From Daphnia carinata (Eukaryota; Arthropoda; Branchiopoda; Diplostraca; Daphniidae): a stretch of DNA of 64,000 nucleotides. The stretch spans positions 5,472,221 to 5,536,220 of the forward strand of contig NC_081336.1 in assembly GCF_022539665.2 (NCBI RefSeq), given 5' to 3'. The translations under genes were made by a program, and so were the position numbers. Positions within the stretch are counted from its first letter, which is position 1. Every line of letters starts with the position of its first letter. This document shows positions 46,745 through 58,110 of the stretch, in pieces. A model generated the notes under the pieces. It was given only the letters and a program-made list of their open reading frames with translations, was not told the DNA's origin and did not search any database.

Positions 46745-47002
46745 ACAAGGGAACGGCAATGTTGTAAATCAGAAGGAAAGGAGGATCACAATAGGCTTGA
46801 AGAGACATGGCAATGTTGCTGAGGGAATATATTGGGCGAGGAACCGTTTGTTGAGACATGGCAATGCTGTTTGTGAAAAATAGGGTGGGTGCGCGGAAAT
46901 GGTCAGGGAGACATGGCAATGCTGCCCCCTTTTTTTTTTTTTTTTTTTTTTTTGAAAGTAAAGGGATGCGAGAAAATGGTTGGGGAGACATGGCAATGCT
47001 GT
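46745..47002 (-). repeat. Interspersed CAGCATTGCCATGTCTC repeats
   Basis: Five related 17-base units (plus-strand form GAGACATGGCAATGCTG, the first one partial) lie at about 46752, 46802, 46853, 46909 and 46985, 50-75 bp apart. A run of 26 T interrupts one spacing (about 46928-46953). Each minus-strand unit contains GCCATG, a fair start context, giving repeated IAMS-like starts in the open frame 47048-46632. I do not call that frame a gene. Confidence 0.65.
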
Positions 47003-47364
47003 TTTTGGAAGATGGCGTGTGGCGAGTAAATGATAGGTGGCGCGTCATACGTCATGCGGCGTATGTTCGGCACATAAAAAAAAGGAATACATATGAAGTA
47101 GGAGGAGTTCGTATATGCACTGTTTTATGTTATTTTGTTTTGTTTATTATATATTTTTTTGTTGTTGTTAAGTTATTTTTTTTTATTTTTTTTTGTTGTA
47201 CATTTTTTTTTTTTTACTTTGTTTGTTTTTTTTTTGTTTTTTTTATCATTGCTTTCTTTTATTGTTACTACTTTTTTTTTTCTATATATGATAAATCCAA
47301 GGGTAGAAAAGAAGTTTAAGGGTTCTTTTTTTTTTTTTGTTTTTTCGTTTTTTTTTATTTGTTA
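47003..47364. other. T-rich segment between repeats and accessory ORF
   Basis: Dominated by long T runs on the plus strand. Plus-strand frames through it are Phe-rich artefacts. Confidence 0.6.
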
Positions 47365-47871
47365 TTACTTAAAGAAAAACAATACAAAAATAAAGAGGAT
47401 TGCACAAAACATCAGTAAAATTGTCTCCCTTTTGGTGGGGAGCCAACCTTGGCCGGTTGACCGTAGTTTGTTGTCGTCGGTCGCTTTTTTCGCTTTCGTG
47501 ATGAAGCCGTAGGGTGGCCATTCCATGGTAGGGAGGCCGAACGGCGTCCATTTCCTTGTGCTAGTGGCGTTCTTCAGACGGGCCACATAGCGGTCTAGGG
47601 CGAGAAATTTCCCCCAGTCAGTGTTCCCTGCCTCGTCCTCGACCAGATGGTTCAGGCTGCCGGGGTTCGAGAAGTAGGCGTCTAAATCTTCATCCGAGAG
47701 GCCCTGGCCTATCTTCTCGGACGGTGAGCGGTCGTCTGGAAGACTAGCCGTTTCGTCCGTGTCGTAGGAAGCGTCCAAGTCAATGGTGCTGTTCCAGGGG
47801 CTTCCGTTTGCCCAGACATTCTCAATGAGGCTCCAATCCTCGTCGGAGAGCGGTTCCCATTTGTCAGACAT
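47365..47871 (-). CDS. Accessory ORF between pol and env: acidic tail-anchored protein (168 aa)
   Basis: A clean 168-codon frame where errantivirus-like elements normally have nothing. The N-terminal 80 residues are acidic and carry two LSDED motifs (about residues 8-12 and 58-62). A basic, Pro/Trp-containing middle follows (WTPFGLPTMEWPPYGF). A single hydrophobic segment (about 149-167) ends three residues or fewer from the C terminus, so it would be tail-anchored with the acidic part in the cytosol. No homologue recognised. Downstream of integrase and upstream of env in the same orientation, so it needs its own spliced or internal mRNA. Confidence 0.6.
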   Translation of the reverse strand: MSDKWEPLSDEDWSLIENVWANGSPWNSTIDLDASYDTDETASLPDDRSPSEKIGQGLSDEDLDAYFSNPGSLNHLVEDEAGNTDWGKFLALDRYVARLKNATSTRKWTPFGLPTMEWPPYGFITKAKKATDDNKLRSTGQGWLPTKRETILLMFCAILFIFVLFFFK

Positions 47872-48350
47872 GTTCTTACTGGTGATGTTGAAGGTGAAGT
47901 GGATGTTTGGTTGTCGTTTTGCAGTTGCTTAAATACTCCTTGTCGTCCCTTGTAACGTAGTAGGGAGTTTATGAACTTGCTAGGGCGTGTTGACCTGATT
48001 GTAAACAGTCGCGACGGTCCTTCCTTGCGCACTCCCCTTTTTTTTTTTTTTTTTTTTTATTAGTTTATTGATTTGTTTTGTTTTAAGGGTAAATGTTTTT
48101 ATATTGCCTACCCTATTCTACGCTATTTATTTTTTTTTTTTTTTTTTTGTTTTTTTTTTTTTTTTGTTTAGATTTCCGAGATAAGACGCGTCCTTGGTTC
48201 GATTGTTGACCTGGCACGCAACCGTGGGAAATTGTCATTCGGGGTTGCGATGGACGTGTTGCACATGTGTTCGAGAATCACATCATCTAGGTTTGGCGCA
48301 GTTGAATTCGGTGGTACTAATGTAGCCTCACTTTGCGACGCATTATTTTT
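47872..48350. other. Spacer between pol and accessory ORF
   Basis: Two long T runs on plus (about 48038-48058 and 48127-48166) and the overlapping frame 48032-47709 (Arg/Ser/Thr-rich), which I judge a shadow of the accessory ORF. May hold splice signals. Confidence 0.4.
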
Positions 48351-50895
48351 TCACATTATTTTTTGTTTCCGAAATCGGTCGTTTGGTTCGACCGAAGGCT
48401 CGATATCTGGCATGGGTTCGTCTGTCCATAACATTGTCTCGTACAGCGGTTTAAGTCGATTACTGTGCACTAGTTGGCAGTTATATGAATTGTCTGCTAT
48501 GTCCACTGTACGGTTTGAGTACACTTTGACGACGCGATAAGGGCCTCGAAATTTAGATGTAAACTTCCTGTTGTCTCCTTTTTGCATCACCCGGACATCT
48601 AATAAGACTCGATCTCCCGGTCTGTAATTAAATATTTTGGCCCTTTTGTTGTATTGTTTCTTTTGGCGTTCCCTGGCTTTCTCATTTTCTTTCCGTGCCC
48701 GGTGAAAGCTATATCGTAGTCTTTCGAGCAGTGTGTCGACGTAACCACCTGATGAGGGTATGGCTTCAGGAGTTGCTCCCAGAATTGTGTTTATAGGCAT
48801 GTTACAGTCACGGCCGTGCATCATATAGTAAGGTGACTCGTTGGTGGAGGAGTGAACGGAGGAGCGGTATGCGAAACGATTTCTCCCAATACATCTTCCC
48901 AATTATGATGTTGCCCATTTACGAGTTCGTTTCTTAGCATCGTGGTGAGGGTTCGGTTAAATCTTTCCGTTTTCCCATTGCTTGCTGGGTTATATGCCGT
49001 AGTGAATCTTTGTTTGATGTTAAGTTTTTTACAAAAGTATTTAAATAGACCGGAGGTAAAATTTGGTCCTCTATCAGAGACGATAGCTAGTGGGGCCCCG
49101 TGGGTCAATACAACATTTTTATACACACATTCGGCCGTGGTGCGGGCAGTTTGGTCGGGTAGGGCAACGGCGATGACGTACTTCGTGAAGTAATCGGTGA
49201 TTACGCAAATACAGTTATTTCCATTAGGGGATATTGGTTGGATCGGACCCAAAAAGTCTATTCCTATAATCTGGAATGGAAATTTAGCTAATTCGTGGGG
49301 GAAAAGGAAGGCTCTCAGTGTAGAGTTAGTGTTTGCAATACAGATTTCGCAAGCAGAGCAATATTCTCTTATGTCTTTTCTCATTGTGGGCCAGTAGTAA
49401 TTATTTTTGACTTTTAGATAGGTTCTAAGGAAAGCGAGGTGGCATGAAATAGGTTCGTCGTGCATTTGTTTTAATACTGCCCGTCGTAACGTAAGGGGCA
49501 GGATAACCTGGGGGTTCAGAATATTTCTCCGGCTTTTTGCCGTTGATGTTTCTATTCTGTAAAGTACACTATTTGTAACTTGGTAGAAACTAATTTCTTT
49601 TGCCCAGATTGGCATGTTCTTTTCGTCCTCGTCGGAGAGGACTCCGTCATCTAGATATTTCCTTATTGCTTGACATAATGGGTCTGTAGTTTGGCTTGCT
49701 ACTATATCTATTTCTGCGTTATCCATATGAATATGAGCGACACGAAGGCGTGACAGGCAATCGGCGTTTTGGTGTACGCGTCCTGGTCGATACTTAATTT
49801 TGTAGTTGGTACCGACTAATAAAATAGCCCAACGGCCTAATCTGCCGTTGTTGTCTTTCTGTTCTTCCAACCATTGAAGAGAACGGTGATCGCTAATCAC
49901 CGTAAATGGTTTATTCTAGCAAGTAGTGTCGGAAATGCTTAATAGAGAATACAACTGCTAATGCCTCTTTTTCTACTGTAGCGTATTTTTGTTCAGCCGG
50001 TTTTAGTTGTCGACTCGCGTATGCTATGGGTTTTTCTACACCGTGTTGTATCTGTGAAAGAACAGAGCCGATTCCGTAATCGCAGGCATCGGTGAACAAT
50101 AAAAATTCGAGGTCGAAGTTAGGGTATGCTAAAAGTGGGGGAGTGATTAAAAATGTACGCAGTTTTTCGAAAGCCTTTTGATCGTCATCCGACCAGACGA
50201 AGGATCTGTTTAATGCATTTTTATGGGTTTTTGCGGTTAATGGTTGGGCAATAGCTCCGAAATTTTCGATAAAGCGTCGATAATACCCAGCTAATCCTAA
50301 AAAGGATCGTACTTCTTCGCTGACGTTGGAACTTTATAATTAGCTATTTTGTCTATTTTGTCTGGGTCCGGGCCGATACCGTCGGTGGAAATGATATGCC
50401 CCAGATAATTTACTGCTTGTTTCATGAATTGACATTTCTTTAGTCTTAATTTTAATCCTGCGTTTTTAATTAAAGAGAAGACTTCCCGAATGTCGCTCAG
50501 ATGGCTTTCGAAGGAGTCGGAAAAAATAATTACGTCATCTAAATAAACTAGGGCTTTCTGACCTGCAACATCTCTTAATATATGGTTCATTAATCGCTGG
50601 AAGGTAGCCGGCGCATTACATAATCCAAAAGGCATTCTAACAAATTCGTATAGGTTATTTTCTACGATAAAGGCAGTTTTTTCTTTATATGATTCTTCTA
50701 GTTCGATCTGCCAATAGCCTGAGGCCAGATCCAAGGTTGTAAAGAATTTTTTTCCGTACAGTCTATCGAGAGTGCTATCAATTCTTGGAAGTGGGTAAGA
50801 GTCTTTTTTTTTGTTAAGGTATTTAGTTTCCTATAGTCGATACAAAAACGCATTTCCCCTGTTTTCTTGACTACTAAGATTACTGGTGCTGCCAT
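48351..50895 (-). pseudogene. Gypsy pol: RT, RNase H, integrase (few frameshifts)
   Basis: RT from 50895 (CIDYRKLN; a homopolymer shift near 50805; DLASGYWQIELEE; YLDDVIIF at about 50560-50535), then RNase H (FTDACDYGIGSVLSQ at 50097). The last part of RNase H and all of integrase are one 359-codon frame, 49900-48821 (CSACEIC zinc-binding end, GIDFLGP, SDRGPNFTSG, NPASNGKTERFNRTL with the DDE residues). The C-terminal domain follows in a shifted frame, 48902-48351 (GDRVLLDVR, FRGPYRV). Breaks near 50300, 49905 and 48870. Replicates the element through reverse transcription and integration when intact. Confidence 0.9.
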
Positions 50896-51062
50896 GGGGA
50901 TGTTGAATGCCTTATTACGTTCGCTTGCAACATTTCTTTTATTTGTTTCTCTAATTCTTCTTTTTGGCCCTGGCCTGTACGGTAAGGTCGAAGTCGAATA
51001 GGTCCTTTCCCTTCTGTATCAATGAAGTGTTTAATCAACCCTGTACTCCCTAATCCGGAGTC

Positions 51063-51954
51063 TTATGTCGCAAATAGTTCAGTAAATTCACTAAGGAGTG
51101 CCGCTAACGGTTTTTTATATTGGGGGTTGATATCCGGTTCTGGTACGTGTTCCTCGTCGGGGGGATTCGCCTGAGAAGCAGACTCTTGACCTGATGATAC
51201 TTTGCCTATCAGTTGACAAGAAAGTTCTACCTCTCCTAGGGAACTATCCCTCGGCAGAGTATGTGCCCTATTAGATTTATTTTCCACAACGATCTGATAT
51301 CTTCCGTTTCTCTTCCTAGCATTTACAAAATCGCCTATAAATATTCCTTCAGGTAAATCCATACGGCTGGGAAAATAAAAAGAGAGGACTGGTGTCCATA
51401 ATATTACCAGTCTCCTGAAATGTGGCTTCCACGACTTGAGAAGATCTGGGGGCAATTAAGACCCTTTTAACTAAAGTCATGGTTGTTTTAACTATTGGCT
51501 CTTGGCCCTTCGGTAATAAACCCTCTTGTTTTACTTCTAGTATACTTTCTGGTCTGTCACGGGCGAGGAATATTGTTTTAGAGCGGCCATCAAAAATAAA
51601 CTCATGTTTGTCTGCGGCGTCCAAACCCAATATACATGCTTCAGAAATACCATTCGTGACAATAAATTCTTGGTCTAGTATATTGGCCCCGTAAACAACA
51701 GGTAGGGAAACTATCCCTAATGTGAATAGTTTCCTATTGTGCACATCGTATAATTCTACGTCAGACTGAGAGCAACTTAATTGATGTTCCGACGTTATTT
51801 GATTAAAAATATCTATATGTAATAGGCTCCTGGCCGCGCCAGTATCGAATAATGCTTTAAACAGAGTATTGTGAATCTTTACGGAAAGTCGTGGGGCTGC
51901 TGATTTACTGAATTCTGTAATTTTTGCGACTGATGATAATGGTTCGGGGCTCAC
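51063..51954 (-). pseudogene. Gypsy aspartic protease and linker to RT
   Basis: Retropepsin motif LFDTGAARSLL and CILGLDAADKH in frame 51954-51349. A shift near 51360 leads into frame 51455-51063, which joins protease to RT (DSSLGEVELSC, then LLSEFTELF) and ends in TAA at about 51060. Confidence 0.8.
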
Positions 51955-51992
51955 TGACCTATTCTCTGTCGACCCTATTCTACGGCCGGCCC

Positions 51993-53374
51993 TTATTCGT
52001 TTCCCTGATTCGTAGCATCCTTAATTTCATTCGACCTTATTAAGTTTTTCTTATTGGGGCAAAATTTCGCTATATGCCCCAACTGTTGGCAAACATAACA
52101 GGTAGGTGGCGTTCCCGGTGTTGTCTGTTGCCTTAGGAATCGGAAGCAAGATTCAATGCTATGGTTTGTGAGTCCGCAGTTGGAACACCCTGCGGCGTTT
52201 TGCGCCGACCTGTTTTGCTGGGAGGGTTGTTGACCTAGTTTCCAAGTTCGGATGGTTTTTCCTCTAGTGTCGTTGTTATATAGGTGATTATTACACTGGC
52301 TTGCGGGTATGCGGGCCGTATACGTAGTAATTCCTGCCGAAGTGCATGGGCGTATTGGTTGTGTAATGTCACGATTCTTGTGGTGATTATCCACTTTTCC
52401 ATGCGTTGGTTGGGTTTTTTAGGGGGAATTCTATGATATCGTTGCTCTCTTCGTCTCCGCCAATAGCGTTGCTGTGTTGGCTTAGAGCCGCAAGGGTGTC
52501 GTCGATACCGACGTAGGGGGCAAAAGGTATGGGGTTGTTAATGACTTCTATGGTTGAGTTGAGCGTGTGTGATGGAATATTTGTCGGTGGGGTGTTGGTG
52601 TCGGTATTTGGTGGTGCAATGTGGAGGTGACCTGAGAGGCGATCGACTAACTCGAAGAATGAATCGGAAGCTGTAGGGGAAGGGTGTGGAGTGTCGGATA
52701 TTGTGTTTTTTGTTAGGTTTTCACTAATAGTTTCGTTCGTTTTTTCTGTGGTGTGGTTGTCTACCAAATCGTGATGGGGGTATGATGGTTTCGTTATTTT
52801 CTATGCTGATCTTATTGACCGGTTCGGTTTCTTCTAAAACCGAATTATTTGTCGGGACGTTGAGTTGTGTTTGGTCTTCTTCGCCAATTACTAGACAGAT
52901 TTTGGGGGGTTCGCTTATGCTAAGTGATTTAGGAATAAGGGCGGTCTGTGTTGCCGGGAGAATAGGGCTTAATTCGGTAGCTATGGTCTCTATCTCCATG
53001 TACTCTCCGTGTAGAATTTCACGACTTATTGATAAATCAGACTGTTTCGTCGGCGATTTTTTTGGTGAAAAGAAGTTAGCAATCTTTTCTACGAGAGACA
53101 GGTTTGTGCTATCGGTGTCTTGAACGCGTATCCGCTTGGATCGTAAAATAGCCTCTGGGTTATCTACTTGGTTCAAGGGTGCGTAATTGAGTGTAGAACG
53201 GGTAGATCTTTTCCGAAAGGGTAAGGGGTCGAAGGTCGTATAAGTGACAGACTGAGTTAATTCGTTTGTGGAATTGGGGTTATCAAAAATTTCTGTAGAA
53301 GTGTCATCAGATTTGCTAGTTTTTTTTTTAAAGGTACGTTTTGTCTTAGGCTTAGCACCTGTATACAACGACAT
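51993..53374 (-). pseudogene. Gypsy gag (broken)
   Basis: The likely native start is the Met at 53374 (MSLYTGAKPKTK), 17 nt downstream of the palindromic insertion; the open frame runs upstream into that insertion by chance. A basic, Ser/Thr-rich N-terminal half (53374-52724), a middle (52767-52387), then two zinc-knuckle-like motifs (CSNCGLTNHSIESC and CYVCQQLGHIAKFC) in 52394-51993. Frame changes near 52730 and 52390. Nucleic-acid-binding structural protein. Confidence 0.75.
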
Positions 53375-53391
53375 TGTAAGTGAGTTCAAAA

Positions 53392-55147
53392 CAACATGGT
53401 CTCCGCGAGTTGACTCGACCGTTCGGGTTGTAAGCGGCACACGTTCCTCGCACTGTGATTGGCTCTCCAGCTGTGACGCCAGTGGCAACCACCACTGAAA
53501 GAAAACAAGCTGTTAATGTGTCGTCTGCTTGTGCTGTCTGCATGTCTCGTCTGCATCGATTTCTATTTTCAAATTAGGCCCAAATCATAAAATTACTAAT
53601 AAAAAATCATAAAACATTCCTGAAATCAACACTGACATCTTTTACGATAACCCCTTGGACTCGACGATAAGCGATTTTTTTGTTTCCAGTGAACCATGAA
53701 TGTAAGTAGTTTAATAAATGACTGTAAAAATTCGAATTTGAAAATAAACCAAATGAAAAAGCTTTCCTATTTTTTTGTATTATTATTACGATAAGCCTAA
53801 ACCATAAGACAAATATGGAATCGGAAAACTGTTTTTTTTAACTTATTTTACGTTGATAATAATGGAAATTTTAAAAATTCCGCCTAAAAATAATGGCATC
53901 CGTTTTCTCTACTGTGATTGGTTGTTCGTAATTTAGTATTTCTTTAACTAATTTGATTAATTTTTGTTGTTTAATGCCCACCAAAACATTCCTCGTGACA
54001 CAAGGAATCTAGATATTACCTTGATAACATATAATAAGCCAAAAAAATGCATAAACGAAGGGCCCAAAGTTTTCGGTTTTTCATAGTTTCCCCTCCTCCC
54101 ATACACCGTCCAAAAATAAAATATATATTAATGGACAAACTATCGGTCCGAAATGAATTATTTTAATTTCAAGGAATAGCTCTTAGTATGAGCTTTCTAT
54201 TTCTGTAACATTAAAAGTAGGATTTCCGTAACCAAAATAAGTTCTGGAACGAAAATTTTTTTGTCGTTTTATCGTTTGGGTCCATTACATCATTGGGTTG
54301 CAAAACTTTGCAAAATTATATTTTTTATATTTTTTTCCATGGAAATACTGCTTTAAGTTTTACGAAAATCAAAAGCCCTTACAATGGGCTATTCATTGCA
54401 ATTAGAATTATTCTTTTTAGACCAACAGTTTGTCCATTAATAAATATTTTATTTTTGGACGATGTATGGGAGGAGGGGAAACTATGAAAAACCGAAAACT
54501 TTGGGCCCTTCGTTTAGGCATTTTTTTGGCTTATTATATGTTATCCAGGTAATATCTAGATTCCTTGTATCATGAGGAATGTTTTGGTGGGCATTAAACA
54601 ACAAAAATTAATCAAATTAGTTAAAAAATACTAAATTACGAACAACCAATCACAGTAGAGAAAACGGATGCCATTATTTTTAGGCGGAATTGTTAAAATT
54701 TCCATTATTATCAACGTAAAATAAGTTCAAAAACAGTTTTACGATTCCATATTTGTCTTATGGTATAGGCTTATCGTTATAATAATACAAAAAAATAGAA
54801 AAGCTTTTTCATTTGGTTTATTTTCAAATTCGAATTTTTACAGTCATTTATTAAACTACTTACATTCATGGTTCACTGAAAACAAAAGAATCGCTTACCG
54901 TCGAGTCCAAGGGGTTATCGTAAAAGATGTCAGTGTTGATTTCAGGAATGTTTTATGATTTTTTATTAGTAATTTTATGATTTGGGCCTAATTTGAAAAT
55001 AGAAATCGATGCAGACGACACATCAACAGCTTGCTTTCTTTCAGTAGTGGTTGCCACTGGCGTCACAGTTGGAGAGCCAATCACAGTGCGAGAATCGTGT
55101 GCCGCTTACAACCCGAACGGTCGAGTCAACTCGCGGAGACCATGTTG
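53392..55147. mobile_element. 1,756-bp palindromic TIR transposon with 8-bp TSD
   Basis: The element is an almost complete inverted repeat centred near 54270. The outer ends are perfect (CAACATGGTCTCCGCGAG inward on both sides), and the arms stay highly similar for about 750 bp, then fade toward the centre. GTTCAAAA lies directly outside both ends (53384-53391 and 55148-55155), a clean 8-bp target duplication. No transposase. It inserted between the Gypsy PBS and gag. An 8-bp duplication fits hAT, P or Merlin-type elements; a P-like transposase relic lies in the same window. Confidence 0.9.
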
Positions 55148-55156
55148 GTTCAAAAA

Positions 55157-55168
55157 CCGCTGCCACCA
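55157..55168 (-). other. Gypsy primer-binding site (tRNA-Leu-like)
   Basis: Two bases inside the central LTR, the minus strand reads TGGTGGCAGCGG, complementary to the 3' end expected for a tRNA-Leu with CCA. It identifies 55171-55905 as a 5' LTR for the unit on its left. The palindromic element sits 9 bp further in, counting its target duplication. Confidence 0.8.
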
Positions 55169-55170
55169 GA

Positions 55171-55905
55171 TGTAAAGGAGGACACGACGTTGTCATGTTG
55201 CCTCCAATACTGAAAATACAACTAAACGCGGCGCTGCTACTCACAGTGTCGTGTACAAATAAGCGTAAGACAATACGTGTACGATAGAATAACGTGTATT
55301 AAGAGACCACAAGTAGTCAATAGATTGAACAGATCGAAGGCAAGGGCCTACAGTGGCGTATCAAGTTACTTGGCTTACACGACCAATGGATAGCTAAGAC
55401 AAGTAGCGAATATTATTAAGAGAAGACTTACGCTTCAGCTGGAGAGGATGAGGTAGCGGCTCGGAAGGGCGCTGAAGGTCTACACGAGATAGTTCTTCCA
55501 GGATCGACTAACTACTGTGAGTTGTCGATGGCTTCTTATATGTTAGCCATCGACCGTGAGAGTATTACGGGACAGTGTTAACGGATAGGCGGCGATATCG
55601 GGCGATATCGCGCGATTTTGGGCGAAATGAAGGGGTATAGGCGGGCAAATTCGGGCGGTATCGAACGAATTTGGACGATAGCTAGAAATCGGTCGGACGG
55701 TTTTAGGCCATTTCGGGCAATCTCGGACCAACCGAAATAAATCTATTTTTAGCCAGCGTGCCCAGACATGTCTTCATTATTTTTATATTCTAAGTTTACA
55801 ACTAGGTTAGTAAATGAAGGCTCTGAGTAACAAGGGGCTACAGGTATGAGGTTCTAGTCTATTGAGAAAGAAGGTAAGAAGGGGCTTCGCTAGACGATTC
55901 GTTAC
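55171..55905 (-). repeat. Gypsy central LTR (735 bp)
   Basis: 5' LTR of the left unit and 3' LTR of the right unit. About 97% like 43719-44459 by eye, with a six-base net length difference. Confidence 0.9.
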
Positions 55906-57279
55906 ATCGCTCCCCGTCATACCAGATTGTGTCCCGCAATCTAAAAGAAGTTTAGGGCTCTCTCGGGCGGTTGTTCTGCGGTCGGTAAACTGCTGTAGGG
56001 GGGGGGCGTGGGGGTTTACAACAACATCTCCATATTAACCCACAAAATCCGAGGGCATAGCAGCCGCGAGCGAGTAGAAGGAAGGCGGCGATAAGTAGAA
56101 TGATAAACAAGTAGACTTTAAAATTCTCGAACCAATTGGTAAAGGTGCCGAGACCGGCTTTTTCGGCTGCTGAGATGACGATTGCGGAAGCTCCTGTATT
56201 TAGATTTGGTCCAGTCGCCGAATGTTCGTTCATGGCTGCTGTAATGTCAACCATCACATTCATTGGGCTAACCAGAGTGTCTGTATATGCGGGGTTGGTT
56301 TGATGCTGGTACTCGAAGAAATCGACATCTTGGTAACGGAATGCGTCGGCTAGATCACGCTGCGGTACGATGACGGATGATTCGGCCAGTTGCCACGGGT
56401 TCTTGCGGTAGGCATATGGTTTATCGTTAAAGTTAACGATTCCACCAGCCCAGTAGCATGACGTGAACTCTGTGAGTTCCCACCCGGATCGGCCGATGGT
56501 AGAATTCCCGAACCGTGGTTGTGGTCCACAAATGGTGGTGTCTGTTGTGAAATTGACCGTCGTAAGAGTACACTGGATGGCTGAGACGATGTTTCCGGTA
56601 GCGCAGTTTCACGCACTGACGGAGGCCCAGTTGTGTGGCTGCCAACCATCCATTATATTGAGCAGTTGATACAGTTTGTGCGTGTTTGGTGCGTCGCTGG
56701 TCACATTGTATGCTCTGGACGATTCGGACGAGTTCGTTTTCGTGGCGGATGGCAGCATCTTCTAGGTATTGGATTCTAGCGTTTTGCCGGATGTTGATGT
56801 CTAGGGAGTCGCTCATGTTAGTTGTAGTGTTTTTGATGATTGATGGCATGGTGACTGCGGTTGGGCCCAACGGGTATGTGATGACGAATAAATGGTTGTC
56901 TCCAACTACGGTCCAACTTTCTATCTTTTTGTCGCACTTCACAGTCTGACAACGTGACATCAGTCGTACATGGAAGTCTAGTTGTTTGGAGTCATCTTGG
57001 AGAATCCAAGTTCCGTTTGTTGAAGATTCGTACCAGAATCCCACACCCTTTTCTAATTGTCTGAGGGAGATGTCGGTTGCTTTTTCGTATGTGTCGATCC
57101 AGAATAAGGTGAGGTGATTGTGAGATAAGGAACCATGCGTCACGTTGGCTTTTCCTAAAGGCGTATTGATTATGTCCCCTTCATCGTTGCGGGGGAGGAC
57201 AACTTCCTCCAACATGCAGTTGATGGTGACCACGGTAGTGGTCCTTAGCCAATATCCTACGTCGTCTGGCTCTAGTCTC
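55906..57279 (-). pseudogene. Envelope-like glycoprotein, second copy, N-terminally truncated
   Basis: Near-identical to 44460-45832 of the first copy. The signal peptide and first part are lost: the sequence joins a 55-bp LTR stub near 57280. Compared with the first copy it lacks the four bases near 45310 but has its own indels near 56600 and 56625, so its frame breaks at a different place. The G run near 55998 is shorter than the matching run near 44552. It keeps the membrane span and Cys/Pro-rich tail (56263-55952). Confidence 0.85.
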
Positions 57280-57334
57280 TTCTAGTCTATTGAGAAAGAA
57301 GGTAAGAAGGGGCTTTGCTAGACGATTCGTTACA
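57280..57334 (-). repeat. Gypsy LTR stub (55 bp)
   Basis: Matches the outer 55 bases of the LTR (44405-44459) with one change and ends at the same TTACA, followed by CTAG. This is the remnant of the outermost 5' LTR of the composite element. Confidence 0.85.
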
Positions 57335-57338
57335 CTAG

Positions 57339-58110
57339 AAAAGATCGTAGGGAACCTAAATTTGGCGATTGCATCGTTTAACTACGCACAAGCGCACTTT
57401 CGTGGCCTACAGAGTCTGTTAAATTCAGAATTAACGGGGCCCCAGAATGTCACAGGATGCCTTTTCTTGCTTTGCTCTGACGCCAAGATCGACCTACTAA
57501 GGTGCCTATGGGAGCCCGACTTCATTTCAGGGCGCACTCTCGTTTTTCCGATAACGGAAATGTCTGTTTCATCAGATGCCTCACTTACTGGTTGGGGGGG
57601 GGGGGGCAGTTTGCAAGGAAATTAAGACAGAAAGTCCTTGTTAAGAGACGAGAGTTTAAAACATATAAACTTTTTGGAGCTCTTAGCAACGCTAAAAGCA
57701 CTGCAATTTTCCCTGTAACGGCGCGTAACACTTCCATCGAGTTAAAGATGGATAACACTTCCGCTGTCAGCTACATCCATAGGTTGGGCGACTGCAAGTC
57801 GGAGAGCTATGCTCGATTGCTCTTTCCATCACTAAGTGGTGTGAGCAGAGACTGCTGTTCCTAAACGCCGTATTTGTTCCTCGTGTAACGAATATTGTGG
57901 CCGATTAAGAATCAAGAAAGCCGCTGTCGGTTGTAGATTGGTGACTGGACCCGCGTTCATTCCAGAGCATTCAATCCATCTGAAAGACGGAAATAGACCT
58001 TTTCGCTCCTGGAATGCTCAACTACCAGTTTTTGTCAGCCGTTTCTCACAGCCAGGCGCGTGGAGGGCAGATGCTCTTTCCTTCATCTAGAAGAACCTCG
58101 CCGGGTTTTG
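57339..58110 (+). pseudogene. DIRS-like RT end and RNase H (broken)
   Basis: GNLNLAIASFNYAQAHFRGLQ resembles the thumb/connection region. SSDASLTGWGG (about 57570-57603) is the RNase H first-Asp motif, broken by a long G run at 57594-57607. MDNTSAVSYIHRLG and then GAWRADALS fit the end of RNase H. Confidence 0.65.

Larger units (their letters stand above)
43719..57334 (-). mobile_element. Composite Gypsy-like envelope-bearing element (two tandem units)
   Basis: From low to high coordinate: LTR (43719-44459), env, accessory ORF, integrase, RT, protease, gag, a palindromic insertion, PBS, LTR (55171-55905), a second env part (55906-57279) and a 55-bp LTR stub (57280-57334). All on minus. CTAG flanks both outer ends (43715-43718 and 57335-57338), as expected for one insertion with a 4-bp target duplication. 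So a tandem two-unit provirus with a shared central LTR probably lost most of its outer unit by deletion. Internal frames carry a modest number of breaks. Confidence 0.8.

Noticed and set aside
46858-47512. Phe-rich plus-strand open frames
   Set aside because: Arise from long T runs; no plausible protein.
47709-48032. 107-codon Arg/Ser/Thr-rich frame upstream of the accessory ORF
   Set aside because: Half of it overlaps the accessory ORF in another frame and the composition looks like a shadow; could still be a spliced leader, but nothing supports it.
53374-53488. Gag start at 53488
   Set aside because: These codons lie mostly inside the palindromic insertion; the Met at 53374 is outside it and begins the native frame.
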